Of a stretch of 64,000 nucleotides of DNA, positions 17,015 through 24,794 are shown in pieces. Position 1 is the stretch's first letter; each line of letters opens with the position of its first letter. Made by a program: the position numbers and the translations under genes. The stretch spans positions 124,001 to 188,000 of the forward strand of contig JAEWHP010000049.1 of assembly GCA_023387735.1 (NCBI GenBank). The letters run 5' to 3'. The notes below the pieces were generated by a model. The model made no database searches, had not been told where the DNA came from, and worked only from the letters and a program-made list of their open reading frames with translations. The DNA comes from Pseudomonadota bacterium. GTDB taxonomy: Bacteria; Pseudomonadota; Alphaproteobacteria; Rhizobiales; Xanthobacteraceae.

Positions 17015-17170
17015 TTAGTGCATCAGGCGCGGCAGCACAACCGATACCGCCAGCAGCACCCCGAGGCTACAAACGACGGACAATTTCATCCGCGCTGTTC
17101 TTGCGTCCGTAATAGGAAGCACCAGGAAGAAAAGCAGCGCCAGTAAAATCAGGCTGTACACCAGGCACAT
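17015..17170 (-). CDS. Small two-helix membrane protein, 51 residues
   Basis: The minus strand encodes two hydrophobic helices (LVYSLILLALLFFLVLPI and VVCSLGVLLAVSVVLP) joined by a short basic loop. GGAGGGA lies about 7 bases before the ATG. No family is recognised, but the ribosome binding site and clean two-helix layout support translation. Confidence 0.52.
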   Translation of the reverse strand: MCLVYSLILLALLFFLVLPITDARTARMKLSVVCSLGVLLAVSVVLPRLMH

Positions 17171-17341
17171 TTTCGATCCCTCCGCTGCCGCGAGAATGGA
17201 CGGAGCGACCGCTCGGGTATGTGTGGGGGATCACGCTGGCACGGCCTCAATGCCCGCAATATGATCTACAATTTTAAGATTTTGATTCTACTCGCAGCAA
17301 CTTCACGGTGCCATAAGCTCCCTGGATCGAGAGTGAAATGC

Positions 17342-17500
17342 ATGTTGAAGAAATTTCTCCACGACGAGGACGGCGCCACCGCCATCGAATATGGCCTCAT
17401 CGCCGCGCTCATCGCGCTGGCAATCATCGCCGCCGTTGGAATGACCGGGGAACGATTGATCACGTTGTTCGAGAGTCTCATTCCCGCGCTGACGCGGTAG
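17342..17500 (+). CDS. Flp/Fap-type pilin
   Basis: The 52-residue product MLKKFLHDEDGATAIEYGL and following hydrophobic helix is a class IVb Flp prepilin. The G-ATAIEYG site has Glu at +5 and Tyr at +6 of the mature pilin, for cleavage by a TadV-like prepilin peptidase. It is a solitary pilin gene: no tad/cpa assembly genes are nearby, so export would rely on a system elsewhere. A terminator follows 29 bp after the stop. Confidence 0.87.
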   Translation: MLKKFLHDEDGATAIEYGLIAALIALAIIAAVGMTGERLITLFESLIPALTR

Positions 17501-17528
17501 CACGTCCCCTCATCGATCGACAAAGAAA

Positions 17529-17552
17529 AAGCCCGGACTGCTCCGGGCTTTT
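17529..17552 (+). terminator. Intrinsic terminator between Flp pilin and convergent small gene
   Basis: AAGCCCGGA and TCCGGGCTT form a 9-bp stem with a 4-base loop. Short T runs flank both sides, so it can serve the pilin gene and the convergent gene at 17572. Confidence 0.78.
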
Positions 17553-17571
17553 CCTTCACCATGCCTCTCCA

Positions 17572-17844
17572 TTACCAGGCGTCGTAGTACCGATAGTGGT
17601 GACGCCGGTAGTATCGCGGGCCGTCATCGTAATAGGCATATGGTCCGCCGTAATAGCCATATCGCGGGCCATAGTGGTAGCCGTTGTTGGCGGCATTGGC
17701 AGCCGCCGCGGCGCCGAGCACACCCGCCGCTACACCGAATCCGATGGCAGCGTTACGCCCGCCACGGGCCTCCGCCGGGGAAGTGGCGACAGATGACGTC
17801 GCAAGGGCCGCGACGGTTGCGAGTGAAAGTCCTATCCTTCGCAT
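17572..17844 (-). CDS. Small secreted Tyr/Gly-rich protein, 90 residues
   Basis: A signal peptide (MRRIGLSLATVAALATSSVA) is followed by a Gly/Ala-rich hydrophobic stretch and a C-terminal Tyr, Gly, Pro and His-rich tail (GYYGGPYAYYDDGPRYYRR). The start at 17844 is preceded by GGAAGGAG. Such YYGG/YRR-tailed proteins are common in Bradyrhizobium as exported proteins of unknown role. Confidence 0.75.
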   Translation of the reverse strand: MRRIGLSLATVAALATSSVATSPAEARGGRNAAIGFGVAAGVLGAAAAANAANNGYHYGPRYGYYGGPYAYYDDGPRYYRRHHYRYYDAW

Positions 17845-18070
17845 GTTCTGCTCCTTCCGTTGCGCGGAGATAACGGCTGCGGCGCGCGCTTGTTGCCGGA
17901 ACCAGGGCACGAAATTTCCGGGTTCCTGCGAAACTTCTCCACGTTCCCATGAATCCCGAGGGAAATGCAAAGTGCGCCAACGCACGGAGCTTCACCAACC
18001 GTTAGGCATGTATGGAGCATCGTCGGAACGGAGCAATTTGCTTCAAATTATCTCGCCCGGAGGGTGAGCG

Positions 18071-18229
18071 ATGCACAAGATCGACTATCTGCTGGAGCAG
18101 GCTGCGCGCGCCGAGCGGCTGGCGCGCAGCATCCTCGACACCGTGACCGTTGAGAGGCTCAAGGCGTTCGCCGCGGAGTGCCGCGCGCAGGCGAAGGCCC
18201 TGAACAACAGCGGGTTGGAAGCCGCCTGA
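18071..18229 (+). CDS. Small helical protein, 52 residues
   Basis: CGGAGGGTGAG precedes an ATG encoding MHKIDYLLEQAARAERLARS and a second helix KAFAAECRAQAKAL. It is another two-helix soluble microprotein. Its function is unknown. Confidence 0.55.
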   Translation: MHKIDYLLEQAARAERLARSILDTVTVERLKAFAAECRAQAKALNNSGLEAA

Positions 18230-18393
18230 CCTCCTGTGAAAAATGGTGATGCGACGCCGGGCTTGCGGCCCCGGATCGCAGGCCAAGAACCTCCTGCCCC
18301 CAACAGCAATTTGCTGCTATTCAGTGCCCTTGTCAGCGCTCTGGCGCTCGAACCAACGACAAGTCCGCAATCGTTCTCAGGAGGATAAGAAAC

Positions 18394-18846
18394 ATGCGTT
18401 ATCTCCACACCATGCTGCGCGTCCGCAATCTCGACATTGCGATGAAGTTTTACCGGGATGCGCTGGGGCTGAAGGAAGTACGCCGCGTCGATAATGACAA
18501 GGGCCGGTTCACGCTGGTGTTCCTGTGCGCACCCGAAGACGAGGGGCTGTTCAAGGCGGCTCCGCAGAACCGCGGCGCGCCGCTGGTCGAACTCACGTAC
18601 AATTGGGACGAGGAGAAATACGGCGAGGACCGCCACTTCGGCCATCTCGCCTATGAGGTCGACGACATCTACGCCACCTGCGACCGCCTGATGAAGGCCG
18701 GCATCACCATCAACCGGCCGCCGCGCGACGGCAACATGGCATTCGTCCGTTCGCCCGACCTGCACTCGATCGAGCTGCTGCAGAAGGGCGAACCGAAGCC
18801 GCCGGCCGAGCCTTGGAGCTCGATGCCGAACACCGGCCACTGGTAG
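18394..18846 (+). CDS. gloA: Lactoylglutathione lyase (glyoxalase I) family
   Basis: The 150-residue VOC-fold protein converts hemithioacetal of methylglyoxal and glutathione to S-lactoylglutathione. The metal-ligand positions of GloA are visible: H5 in RYLHTMLRV, Glu in LVELTYNW, His in HFGHLAYEV and Glu in SIELLQKG. AGGAGG lies 8 bases before the ATG. Methylglyoxal detoxification fits the nearby GST. Confidence 0.87.
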   Translation: MRYLHTMLRVRNLDIAMKFYRDALGLKEVRRVDNDKGRFTLVFLCAPEDEGLFKAAPQNRGAPLVELTYNWDEEKYGEDRHFGHLAYEVDDIYATCDRLMKAGITINRPPRDGNMAFVRSPDLHSIELLQKGEPKPPAEPWSSMPNTGHW

Positions 18847-18985
18847 GTTAAGCGAAGTCGTCGATAGTGATGGCTGCCGGGAATTCCACATCATGAATCG
18901 TTCCCTCGCCTGAGGACGATTCTGCCCAGGAACCTCGCATGTTGAAGCGCGTTGTCTTCGCGATTGAGAAATCGAGGAGACTGCA

Positions 18986-19066
18986 ATGGGACGAGGAATA
19001 TTGCTTTGGCTGTTGGGTGTGCCGATCCCGGTGATCATCCTTTTATGGTTGTTCTTCGGCCGCTGA
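18986..19066 (+). CDS. Very small membrane protein, 26 residues
   Basis: The product MGRGILLWLLGVPIPVIILL plus WLFFGR is a single transmembrane helix with Arg at both ends. AGGAGA lies 6 bases upstream and a strong terminator follows at 19113. It looks like a complete monocistronic microprotein gene. Confidence 0.52.
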   Translation: MGRGILLWLLGVPIPVIILLWLFFGR

Positions 19067-19112
19067 CCGGCTGACACAGCACACACACGTCAGGCCAAGG
19101 ATACATGTAAGG

Positions 19113-19150
19113 ATCGGGCTTCGCCGCCATGCGGCGGGGCCCGATTTTTT
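19113..19150 (+). terminator. Intrinsic terminator after the 26-residue gene
   Basis: ATCGGGC pairs with GCCCGAT around an inner CGCCGC/GCGGCG stem, followed by TTTTTT. It sits 47 bp after the stop at 19066. Confidence 0.78.
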
Positions 19151-19247
19151 ATGCTGATTTTGCGACCGTGCCCTGCGCAGCAAAGCTGGCGCATTTTCGC
19201 TGATCTTCGGTTATGAACGCGTCAGCAAGATCAACGGGAGCGACCGC

Positions 19248-19895
19248 GTGGCTGACAGCAAGAAACAACAACTCACCATCTGGGGCCGGGCCAATTCGGT
19301 CAACGTTCAAAAAGTGCTGTGGTGCCTCGCCGAGCTGGATCTTGCCTTTGAGCGCATCGACGCCGGCATGCAGTTCGGCAAGAACAACGAGGCGCCCTAT
19401 CTGGCGATGAATCCCAACGGCCGCGTGCCGACGCTGGTGGACGGCGACTATGTGCTGTGGGAATCCAATTCGGTGATGCGCTATCTCTGCATGGCCTATG
19501 GGCAGAGCTCGCCGATCTACCCGGCCTCGCCAAAGGCGCGTGCCGGTGTCGACCGCTGGCTCGACTGGACGCTGTCGACGCTGCAGCCGGTCGATCGGCC
19601 GGTGTTTTGGGGGCTGGTGCGTACCCCTCCCGAAAAGCGCGACATGGTCGCATTGCAGAAGGATGCCGACGCCGAAGCCGAAGTCTGGCGGATCGTCGAG
19701 GCGCAACTGGCGACGCGGCGCTTCATCGAGGGCGACCAGTTCACGATCGCCGACATCGCGGTCGGCGCCTATGCGCGCCGCTGGCTGGGGGTGGAAGGCG
19801 TCACCAAGCCAAGCCTGCCAAACCTCGAACGCTGGTTCGCGCAGTTCGCCGCCCGCCCCGGCTTTGCCCGGTTCATCGCGCCACCAATGACCTGA
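19248..19895 (+). CDS. Glutathione S-transferase family protein
   Basis: The 215-residue protein has an N-terminal thioredoxin-fold domain (LTIWGRANSVNVQKVLWCL; NPNGRVPTLVDGDYVLWES with the cis-Pro for glutathione binding) and a C-terminal helical domain with FTIADIAVGAYARRWL. It starts with GTG at 19248 after GGGAG. It probably conjugates glutathione to electrophiles in the cytoplasm; the substrate class is not evident. Confidence 0.92.
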   Translation: MADSKKQQLTIWGRANSVNVQKVLWCLAELDLAFERIDAGMQFGKNNEAPYLAMNPNGRVPTLVDGDYVLWESNSVMRYLCMAYGQSSPIYPASPKARAGVDRWLDWTLSTLQPVDRPVFWGLVRTPPEKRDMVALQKDADAEAEVWRIVEAQLATRRFIEGDQFTIADIAVGAYARRWLGVEGVTKPSLPNLERWFAQFAARPGFARFIAPPMT

Positions 19896-19914
19896 CAGCT
19901 TTTCGAAGCAGGTT

Positions 19915-20157
19915 TCAGCGCGAAACGCCGGCGCCGATGCCGATCGCGCCGCCGATCTTCATGCAGGTGTTGGTGCCTTCGATCCGAACGAAGCCCGCAC
20001 CATATTCGGCGCATGAATTGGCCGACCTTGCGCCCTTCAGCGGCAGAACCTTGCCGGAGGTCGCAGCCTTCTCGGACCGGGGAATACGGGATTGTTCGGC
20101 GAACGTCGCACTGGCGGGGAGCAGCGCGGAAACGATCACGAGCAGGAATTTACGCAT
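19915..20157 (-). CDS. Short secreted protein resembling the N-terminus of a rhizobial porin
   Basis: A signal peptide (MRKFLLVIVSALLPASATFA) is followed by CAEYGAGFVRIEGTNTC and KIGGAIGIGAG. This resembles the disulfide-bracketed start of alphaproteobacterial porins (CxxYGAGFxxIPGTDTCIKIGG). The barrel is missing, since the protein ends at 80 residues. It could be a stub left by gene truncation or a separate small-protein family that uses the same module. Confidence 0.68.
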   Translation of the reverse strand: MRKFLLVIVSALLPASATFAEQSRIPRSEKAATSGKVLPLKGARSANSCAEYGAGFVRIEGTNTCMKIGGAIGIGAGVSR

Positions 20158-20193
20158 CCCGCGTTTTAGCGACCCACCCCGATACGCGCCAGA

Positions 20194-20454
20194 TCAGCGG
20201 ACGAATTTAATGCCGACCGATTTGCCGCGGCGCCAAACCACTTCGCAGGAGCGACCGGTCCTGGCGTCACGCGAGAAGGCGAGCCGCAGCCTGGCCGGCA
20301 GCGAATTGGGATCGTCGATCATGAGATTTGCGCCCGTCGCGGAGAGATTCTTCACCACGCATTGGCGCGCGGCAAATCCGCCCTCGAGCGTGATCCACCC
20401 GGGTTGATGCATTGATTTGCGCGCATCGCGCTTTTTGGTCGATGTCAGAGCCAT
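20194..20454 (-). CDS. PilZ-domain-like small protein
   Basis: The 86-residue product from the ATG at 20454 (preceded by GGGGGAA) has the beta-strand pattern of PilZ domains: ARQCVVKNLSATGANLMIDD, then LRLAF and CEVVWRRGKSVGIKF. PilZ domains can bind cyclic-di-GMP. The N-terminal RxxxR ligand motif is only partly apparent (KKRDARKS), so binding is uncertain. Confidence 0.78.
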   Translation of the reverse strand: MALTSTKKRDARKSMHQPGWITLEGGFAARQCVVKNLSATGANLMIDDPNSLPARLRLAFSRDARTGRSCEVVWRRGKSVGIKFVR

Positions 20455-20705
20455 GCCGTAAGTTCCCCCAACCAAAACCCTACGCGGGGCGGCTTTAAAA
20501 AGCGTTGCGGAATACCCGGGCCTTTCGACGTTCAGCCTGGCGCCCGAACGGGCCTGGAAATGACGGAAAAAGGGAGTTTCGGGCGACTTGCCCGCCCGGC
20601 CAAACGCCACTATACGTTCGCCCGTCGCCGCCTCCATTGAACATGATCGCTGGTGACCAACGCGGCCTATCAAGCGCATAACGCATTGATTTTCCGGTTG
20701 TTTTA

Positions 20706-20780
20706 GCTCCCTTCGTCTATCGGTTAGGACGCCACCCTTTCACGGTGGAGAGAGCGGTTCGATTCCGCTAGGGAGCGCCA
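20706..20780 (+). tRNA. tRNA-Glu (anticodon TTC)
   Basis: A 75-nt cloverleaf runs from GCTCCCT to AGGGAGC with GCCA, CCA encoded. The anticodon loop CCCTTTCACGG carries TTC and the T arm is AGCGGTTCGATTCCGCT. Its 3' 46 bases recur at 24795, so this gene is the integration target of an element. Confidence 0.97.
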
Positions 20781-20781
20781 A
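20735..20781 (+). repeat. Attachment-site copy 1 (3' part of tRNA-Glu)
   Basis: The 47 bases from CCCTTTCACGG to GAGCGCCAA are repeated in the same orientation at 24795-24841 with a single T/C difference. This is the expected footprint of site-specific integration into a tRNA 3' end. The repeats delimit about 4.06 kb. Confidence 0.75.
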
Positions 20782-21073
20782 TATTCTCAAGGACTTTGGC
20801 GCAACTATTCCGCCCGTGTTCAGCAAACGCAGCAGACCGCGAGAGCCGGCAAGCGCATTCCTCTCTCTGGCAAAAGCCAGGGGGCTGCTCATCTTGGCAA
20901 CCGCCCCTGAAGGTGGCGGGTCGAGCGCATCACCGCTGGCGCTGGCTCGGCGCCACTGGTGAGTAGCGGTCCGCTTCAATAGTGCGATAAACTAGCCGAA
21001 ATACGGGGTTTTCGCATGGGAAATGCAAGCGAAATTGGGGGCGGGAAACAGATAGGCCGTCCGAAAAGCCGCC

Positions 21074-21184
21074 CTAGTCCATCCCGTCGAGTTCGCGGAC
21101 ATCCCAAAACGAAACGGCGAAGATGATCAGCGATGGCACACAAACGAGCGTTGCGCCAAGTGCTATGGCTTGTAGTGTAGTCAT
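21074..21184 (-). CDS. Small single-helix membrane protein, 36 residues
   Basis: The minus strand encodes MTTLQAIALGATLVCVPSLI with a hydrophobic continuation and an acidic tail (WDVRELDGMD). GGGGG lies about 5 bases before the ATG. It sits just inside the tRNA-Glu element. Function is unknown. Confidence 0.47.
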   Translation of the reverse strand: MTTLQAIALGATLVCVPSLIIFAVSFWDVRELDGMD

Positions 21185-21389
21185 GGATTGCCCCCGCAGC
21201 CCACTCACAGGTCTATCTCGGCTTTAGTTAAGTTGAAGTTGATGGCCCCATTGCCGATGCTGCGCCCCGGCATCAAACCAAAGAACCCCGCCGGGTATGA
21301 GTCGGCGAGCCTCTCAATGCAGCCGCGCAGAGGCGAATCGCTCCATGCCTAGATTACCGAACGGAACTTTCGTGCAGCTGGCGCCTTAA

Positions 21390-21406
21390 TGTGATCATAA
21401 ATCACA
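21390..21406 (+). promoter_or_regulatory. Inverted repeat upstream of the first H-NS-like gene
   Basis: TGTGAT and ATCACA are separated by CATAA, 34 bp before the H-NS-like start. It resembles a CRP/FNR half-site pair but has a spacer one base too long for the canonical CRP site. A dimeric regulator site is possible. Confidence 0.35.
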
Positions 21407-21439
21407 TATGTCATTGTCCGCTCATGATAGGGGACCGGC

Positions 21440-21742
21440 ATGGCGATTGAACTCGAAAGCTGTACATCAGACGAGCTTTTCGCGCTGCATGCAGAGATCG
21501 CTGCTGTGCTGGCCGAAAGGCTGAATACAAAGAAGAAGGAGTTGGAGGAGCGACTACGGCAATTGCAAATGGTCGGCGATCAGGTCACGCCGTCACGCCG
21601 GCCTTATCCGCCGGTAAAAGCAAAATTTCGGAATCCGGATCAACCTTCAGAAACCTGGTCAGGACGCGGGAAGCGGCCCCGCTGGCTTGACGCGAAGTTG
21701 AGGTCCGGCGAGGAGATCGACGATTTTCGCATTGCGAGTTAG
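21440..21742 (+). CDS. H-NS family nucleoid protein (HvrA-like), copy 1
   Basis: The 100-residue protein has an N-terminal coiled coil (about residues 10-45, LNTKKKELEERLRQLQ) for oligomerisation and a C-terminal H-NS DNA-binding domain, KFRNPDQPSETWSGRGKRPR and WL. The SGRGKRPRW loop is the minor-groove-reading motif. Proteins of this type silence or modulate AT-rich, often horizontally acquired, DNA. It lies inside the tRNA-Glu element, facing away from copy 2 in sequence sense but toward it on the map. Confidence 0.87.
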   Translation: MAIELESCTSDELFALHAEIAAVLAERLNTKKKELEERLRQLQMVGDQVTPSRRPYPPVKAKFRNPDQPSETWSGRGKRPRWLDAKLRSGEEIDDFRIAS

Positions 21743-22205
21743 CGTCACAGGCACCCTCAGCCAGTCTGAGCAACTCGCGAAGCTGTCGTAGCTCCAGCAT
21801 CTGACGGGAAAGCTCGGCAACGCTTTGAGCCAGCTGCCGCTCGAAATCGAAACGCCCCGACTGTGACACACGAACACTCCGCCCCAAACGCACGGATACT
21901 ACGTAGCTCAGTGCCTATGACTGGCCGATGAACGAATCAATTCACATTTTAAGCATCCCATCCAATTGGCCTGTCCGGAAAAGCCTGACGGCCCAGGCCG
22001 ATGCGCGCCGCGGCCTGCAAGAAAACAGCCCGGCGAGGCCAGACTTTGGTAGTCGTGCATTGGTGCGTCGCCTAGACGAGGCTAGTGGAAACATCAAATG
22101 GCAAAAAGGACTTTGCACGCTTCAAAGATAGCCGACAACGGAAAACGATCAACGCCAAACGAATACTGTACTAGGCTCCTAACCGCCTTGCAGGGTCGGC
22201 TTGTC
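21743..22205. other. Gap between two convergent H-NS-like genes
   Basis: About 460 bases. A minus-strand frame from 21893 has a coiled-coil-like start (FERQLAQSVAELSRQMLELR) and a plus-strand frame at 21928-22131 has 67 codons. Neither has a clear ribosome binding site or a recognisable family, so neither is called. Confidence 0.4.
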
Positions 22206-22514
22206 TTACCTTCTATTGGTCGTCTTCTTAATTCTGAAATCGTCGATCCGCTTACCGGACTGCAACTGCGCGACAAGCCAACGCGGCTGCTTGCCGCGAC
22301 CAGCCCAGGTCTCTGACGGTTCGTCAGGGTTGCGATATTTCGGGGCTACTTCCGGGTACGGCCGGCGGCCCGACACGGGGTATTGCAGCTGCTTCAGCCG
22401 CTCTTCAAGGTGAGATTTCTCCATTTGGATCCGTTGCTGCAAGAGTTGAGAGACCTCAATGTGCAGTGACCAAAGGTCATCGGCACTCATCCGTTCGAGT
22501 TCCGTTCGTTTCAT
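22206..22514 (-). CDS. H-NS family nucleoid protein (HvrA-like), copy 2
   Basis: The 102-residue paralogue carries an N-terminal helical region (ELERMSADDLWSLHIEVSQL, then EKSHLEERLKQLQ) and the DNA-binding core YRNPDEPSETWAGRGKQPRW. It shares the PYPxV...RNPDxPSETWxGRGKxPRWL...SGxxIDDFRI frame with copy 1. The two differ enough to be distinct paralogues rather than a recent duplication. The upstream region to about 22740 is conspicuously AT-rich. Confidence 0.89.
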   Translation of the reverse strand: MKRTELERMSADDLWSLHIEVSQLLQQRIQMEKSHLEERLKQLQYPVSGRRPYPEVAPKYRNPDEPSETWAGRGKQPRWLVAQLQSGKRIDDFRIKKTTNRR

Positions 22515-22748
22515 GACTACACCCTTATGATTACTGTCGCTCCCTTTGATTGATAAAAACCATTATTGTCTTGCCCTTCAGTCAGGTAAAAGACTGAGTA
22601 CTTTGTGAGATGAAATCGCGGCCAAAATCGCCGACAATAAGTCCATAGTTAGATAGGGAGACGCATTTGCCTCGCAACTCTCGATTAGCATTTTTCAACT
22701 TTTAGTTTTCAATTTTCATCTTCTAGTTTTGTTTTGTAGGGGGGCGTC

Positions 22749-23003
22749 ATGTCTAAGCCCAGCAACATAGAATTGCTCCGTCAAACCGATAACGATCTAA
22801 AGTATAGGTACAAGGAGCTGCTTTGTTTGCGGGCTAGAGTCTCCAGCTTGCTCTTTCCCTTGCAAACGTCGCCCACTCGCATGCTTGGGATTCTTGCGAC
22901 GGTATCGCAAAGATTGCTGACGCCGAGTGATTGCAAGCTGACGAGCATGCGGCGCCGAAGGAACAATCTATTGCGGGCTTTGTTGGGCCCAGATGGTGCA
23001 TGA
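22749..23003 (+). CDS. Hypothetical protein, 84 residues (doubtful)
   Basis: A GGGGGCG stretch lies just upstream of an ATG opening a frame that begins MSKPSNIELLRQTDNDLKYR and is basic toward its end. It overlaps the next gene by 11 bases, which could allow coupling. There is no recognisable domain. Confidence 0.3.
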   Translation: MSKPSNIELLRQTDNDLKYRYKELLCLRARVSSLLFPLQTSPTRMLGILATVSQRLLTPSDCKLTSMRRRRNNLLRALLGPDGA

Positions 23004-23280
23004 TCATCCTCCAGTCTGGAGCACCGTCACGGTGCTGTCCGCAGTTCTCGGTCTTGGGCTAATTTGCGCGACAGAGGTGCAGGCAAGATGCGTCTGCCAG
23101 TGCATCAATGGGCGGATGCAATCCGTTTGCAACAGCCCTGGAGATACTGTTCCGGCGAATTGTCCGATGTCAGCATGTCCGATGACAGGCCCTACAGTCC
23201 TGCCGGTCCAGCCTCCCCAGCTTCCACCACCCGGAACGTCTGTTTGTACTCAGCAGGGCGGGCGCCGCGTGTGCCGTTAA
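22993..23280 (+). CDS. Small secreted Cys-rich protein, 95 residues
   Basis: A hydrophobic signal segment (VTVLSAVLGLGLICATEVQA) is followed by CVCQCINGRMQSVCNS and a Pro-rich, Cys-containing tail (TVLPVQPPQLPPPGTSVC). The CxCxCxNGxxxxxC pattern and poly-Pro tail are typical of an exported small-protein family in Bradyrhizobium. The cysteines probably form disulfides in the periplasm. Function is unknown. Confidence 0.66.
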   Translation: MVHDHPPVWSTVTVLSAVLGLGLICATEVQARCVCQCINGRMQSVCNSPGDTVPANCPMSACPMTGPTVLPVQPPQLPPPGTSVCTQQGGRRVCR

Positions 23281-23354
23281 TTGAAATGAGGGATAGCGAT
23301 CGTCGGCCCCTGAAGTTGTGGCAGATGATCCCCGGCAGTTGATAACGGCGGTGG

Positions 23355-23564
23355 CTAATCCGCGTCGGCGGCCGGCGGAGACTTGACCCATAACGAAGGT
23401 GGACGGCGACGCTCGATAAGCTTGCTCCGCTGCTTCGCCCGCCTCTCGAAATCGTCGGCAAGTTGCAGCCAACTCGCTGCTTCAATCGGATTGGGCGCCT
23501 TAGTTGCTTCTTCTCGGCAGACCTCTGCCTGCCTCAGAAACCTGTTGGCGTCGTCACTATTCAT
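23355..23564 (-). CDS. Small helical protein, 69 residues
   Basis: The product MNSDDANRFLRQAEVCREEA, then a NPIEAASWLQLADDFERRAK helix, belongs to the widespread rhizobial small-protein pattern also seen at 15749-15922. GGAG lies 5 bases before the ATG at 23564, which decides against the ATG four codons upstream. Function is unknown. Confidence 0.66.
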   Translation of the reverse strand: MNSDDANRFLRQAEVCREEATKAPNPIEAASWLQLADDFERRAKQRSKLIERRRPPSLWVKSPPAADAD

Positions 23565-23576
23565 GGCCACTCCCAA

Positions 23577-23949
23577 TATGGCGGCGGCTGAAATGAAATA
23601 TCTGAAAAACCTAATATCTGCTCATTTTGCGCAGGTCGGGAAAGGATGGCAACAATGAAATACGCCGCCCGAAAAGGCCGCGCATCCTCCGCTAGTCCAG
23701 TGCTGAGTCCCGCATCTTGGTACATTGGATCCATGAGAGATCCGAACCTTGGACATCTCATTTCCGTTGAAGTCCGCGAAGGAGACAGTCCGCTGTGGGG
23801 CCGACTTTGCCGCAAAGGCCAGCCACCGCGGGTTGCCGCCAAAGTTAGGTTAGTTCCAACAACAACTTGTGATCGATCTATTTAACTATTTTTCCCCCTC
23901 CAATTAAATCACTGTCATTCTGCGCCGATGACAAGCGTCGGAGGTGATG
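23577..23949. other. Intergenic stretch without a supported gene
   Basis: About 370 bases inside the tRNA-Glu element. A 79-codon plus-strand frame (23646-23885) has no ribosome binding site or recognisable domain and is not called. Confidence 0.4.
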
Positions 23950-24183
23950 ATGCGCGATCGCCAACAACAAGAGATCGAAGACCGGCGTAATTTTCTGAAA
24001 TCTGCCGGCAGATTTGCCGCCGTAACGCCTCCGGCAATAACGCTGCTGCTTTCGACCTCCTTAACCTCCGACGCGATCGCCGGATCAGGCGGGCGCGGCC
24101 ATCGCGGGCCTAAGGGCAATAACGGCTACGGCAATGGCGGTGGCGACGGCAGCCCAAACGGCGCGGATGACAAATACCGCTAA
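23950..24183 (+). CDS. Small exported Gly-rich protein with Tat-like signal, 77 residues
   Basis: The N-terminus contains DRRNFLKSAGRFAAVTPPA, with a twin Arg followed by FLKSAG as in Tat signals, then a hydrophobic LLLSTSLTSDAIA segment. The mature part is short and Gly/Asn-rich (GNNGYGNGGGDGSPNG). GGAGG lies 5 bases before the ATG at 23950. This RRNFLKSAG-type peptide family is common in Bradyrhizobium; its role is unknown. Confidence 0.66.
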   Translation: MRDRQQQEIEDRRNFLKSAGRFAAVTPPAITLLLSTSLTSDAIAGSGGRGHRGPKGNNGYGNGGGDGSPNGADDKYR

Positions 24184-24394
24184 CAAACGCCCGCGTCACT
24201 TCGGTTAGGAAAGCCTACGCCGAGGCCCGCGCGCAGAGTATCTCGGCGCAGGTGACGCGTTAATCGGCCAGGATTTTGCTTTAACTTCCGGCGTTGTTGC
24301 TCCGACATCACCGTTGATGTCAGTTCCGTCAGGACGTGCGAGCCGCAGTAGATCTCGGACCGCTCGCCACCAAAGCCGGCGCCACGCGCATCGC

Positions 24395-24640
24395 GATCCT
24401 CGTATCGCCCTCGCCGTCCGGATTGAACGCCAGCGCGACATAGGCGGCCTTGCTCTTGACCAGGCCTTCATCGCGAATCTTGACCCGCAGCACGTCGAAA
24501 AAAGCACCACCTGAAAGGCCGGGTCGAGCGGACGGGTTTGCCATTCCCTGATTTCGTCGAGCACCGCGTCGATCACCCGGCTGATCAAATCAGGCGAAAC
24601 CTCGGCCCCATACCCACAGAAAGTCCTGCCCTGCTCTGCA
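24395..24640 (-). pseudogene. IS256-family (Mutator-type) transposase fragment, frameshifted
   Basis: The minus strand keeps two adjacent pieces of the transposase core in different frames. The first is EVSPDLISRVIDAVLDEIRE (about 24603-24544) and the second is FFDVLRVKIRDEGLVKSKA (about 24502-24446), which includes the first catalytic Asp of the DDE site. The order and spacing match IS256 transposases. Both ends of the element are lost, so it is a remnant. Confidence 0.65.
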
Positions 24641-24794
24641 AGCGTCCATCTTGTAAGTGCCGACTTCAGCTCTCTTATCGAAGGCTTCGAAAGCAAGCCG
24701 AAGGCGTCTTCTGCTGGAACTAGGTGGATGACTAATCGATCAATACCAATGAATAATAGTCGGGCGACAACAAACGTGAGCGAACTTGATACGG

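Noticed and set aside
21928..22131. 67-codon plus-strand frame between the H-NS-like genes
   Set aside because: No ribosome binding site, no recognisable domain and a composition like the non-coding surroundings.
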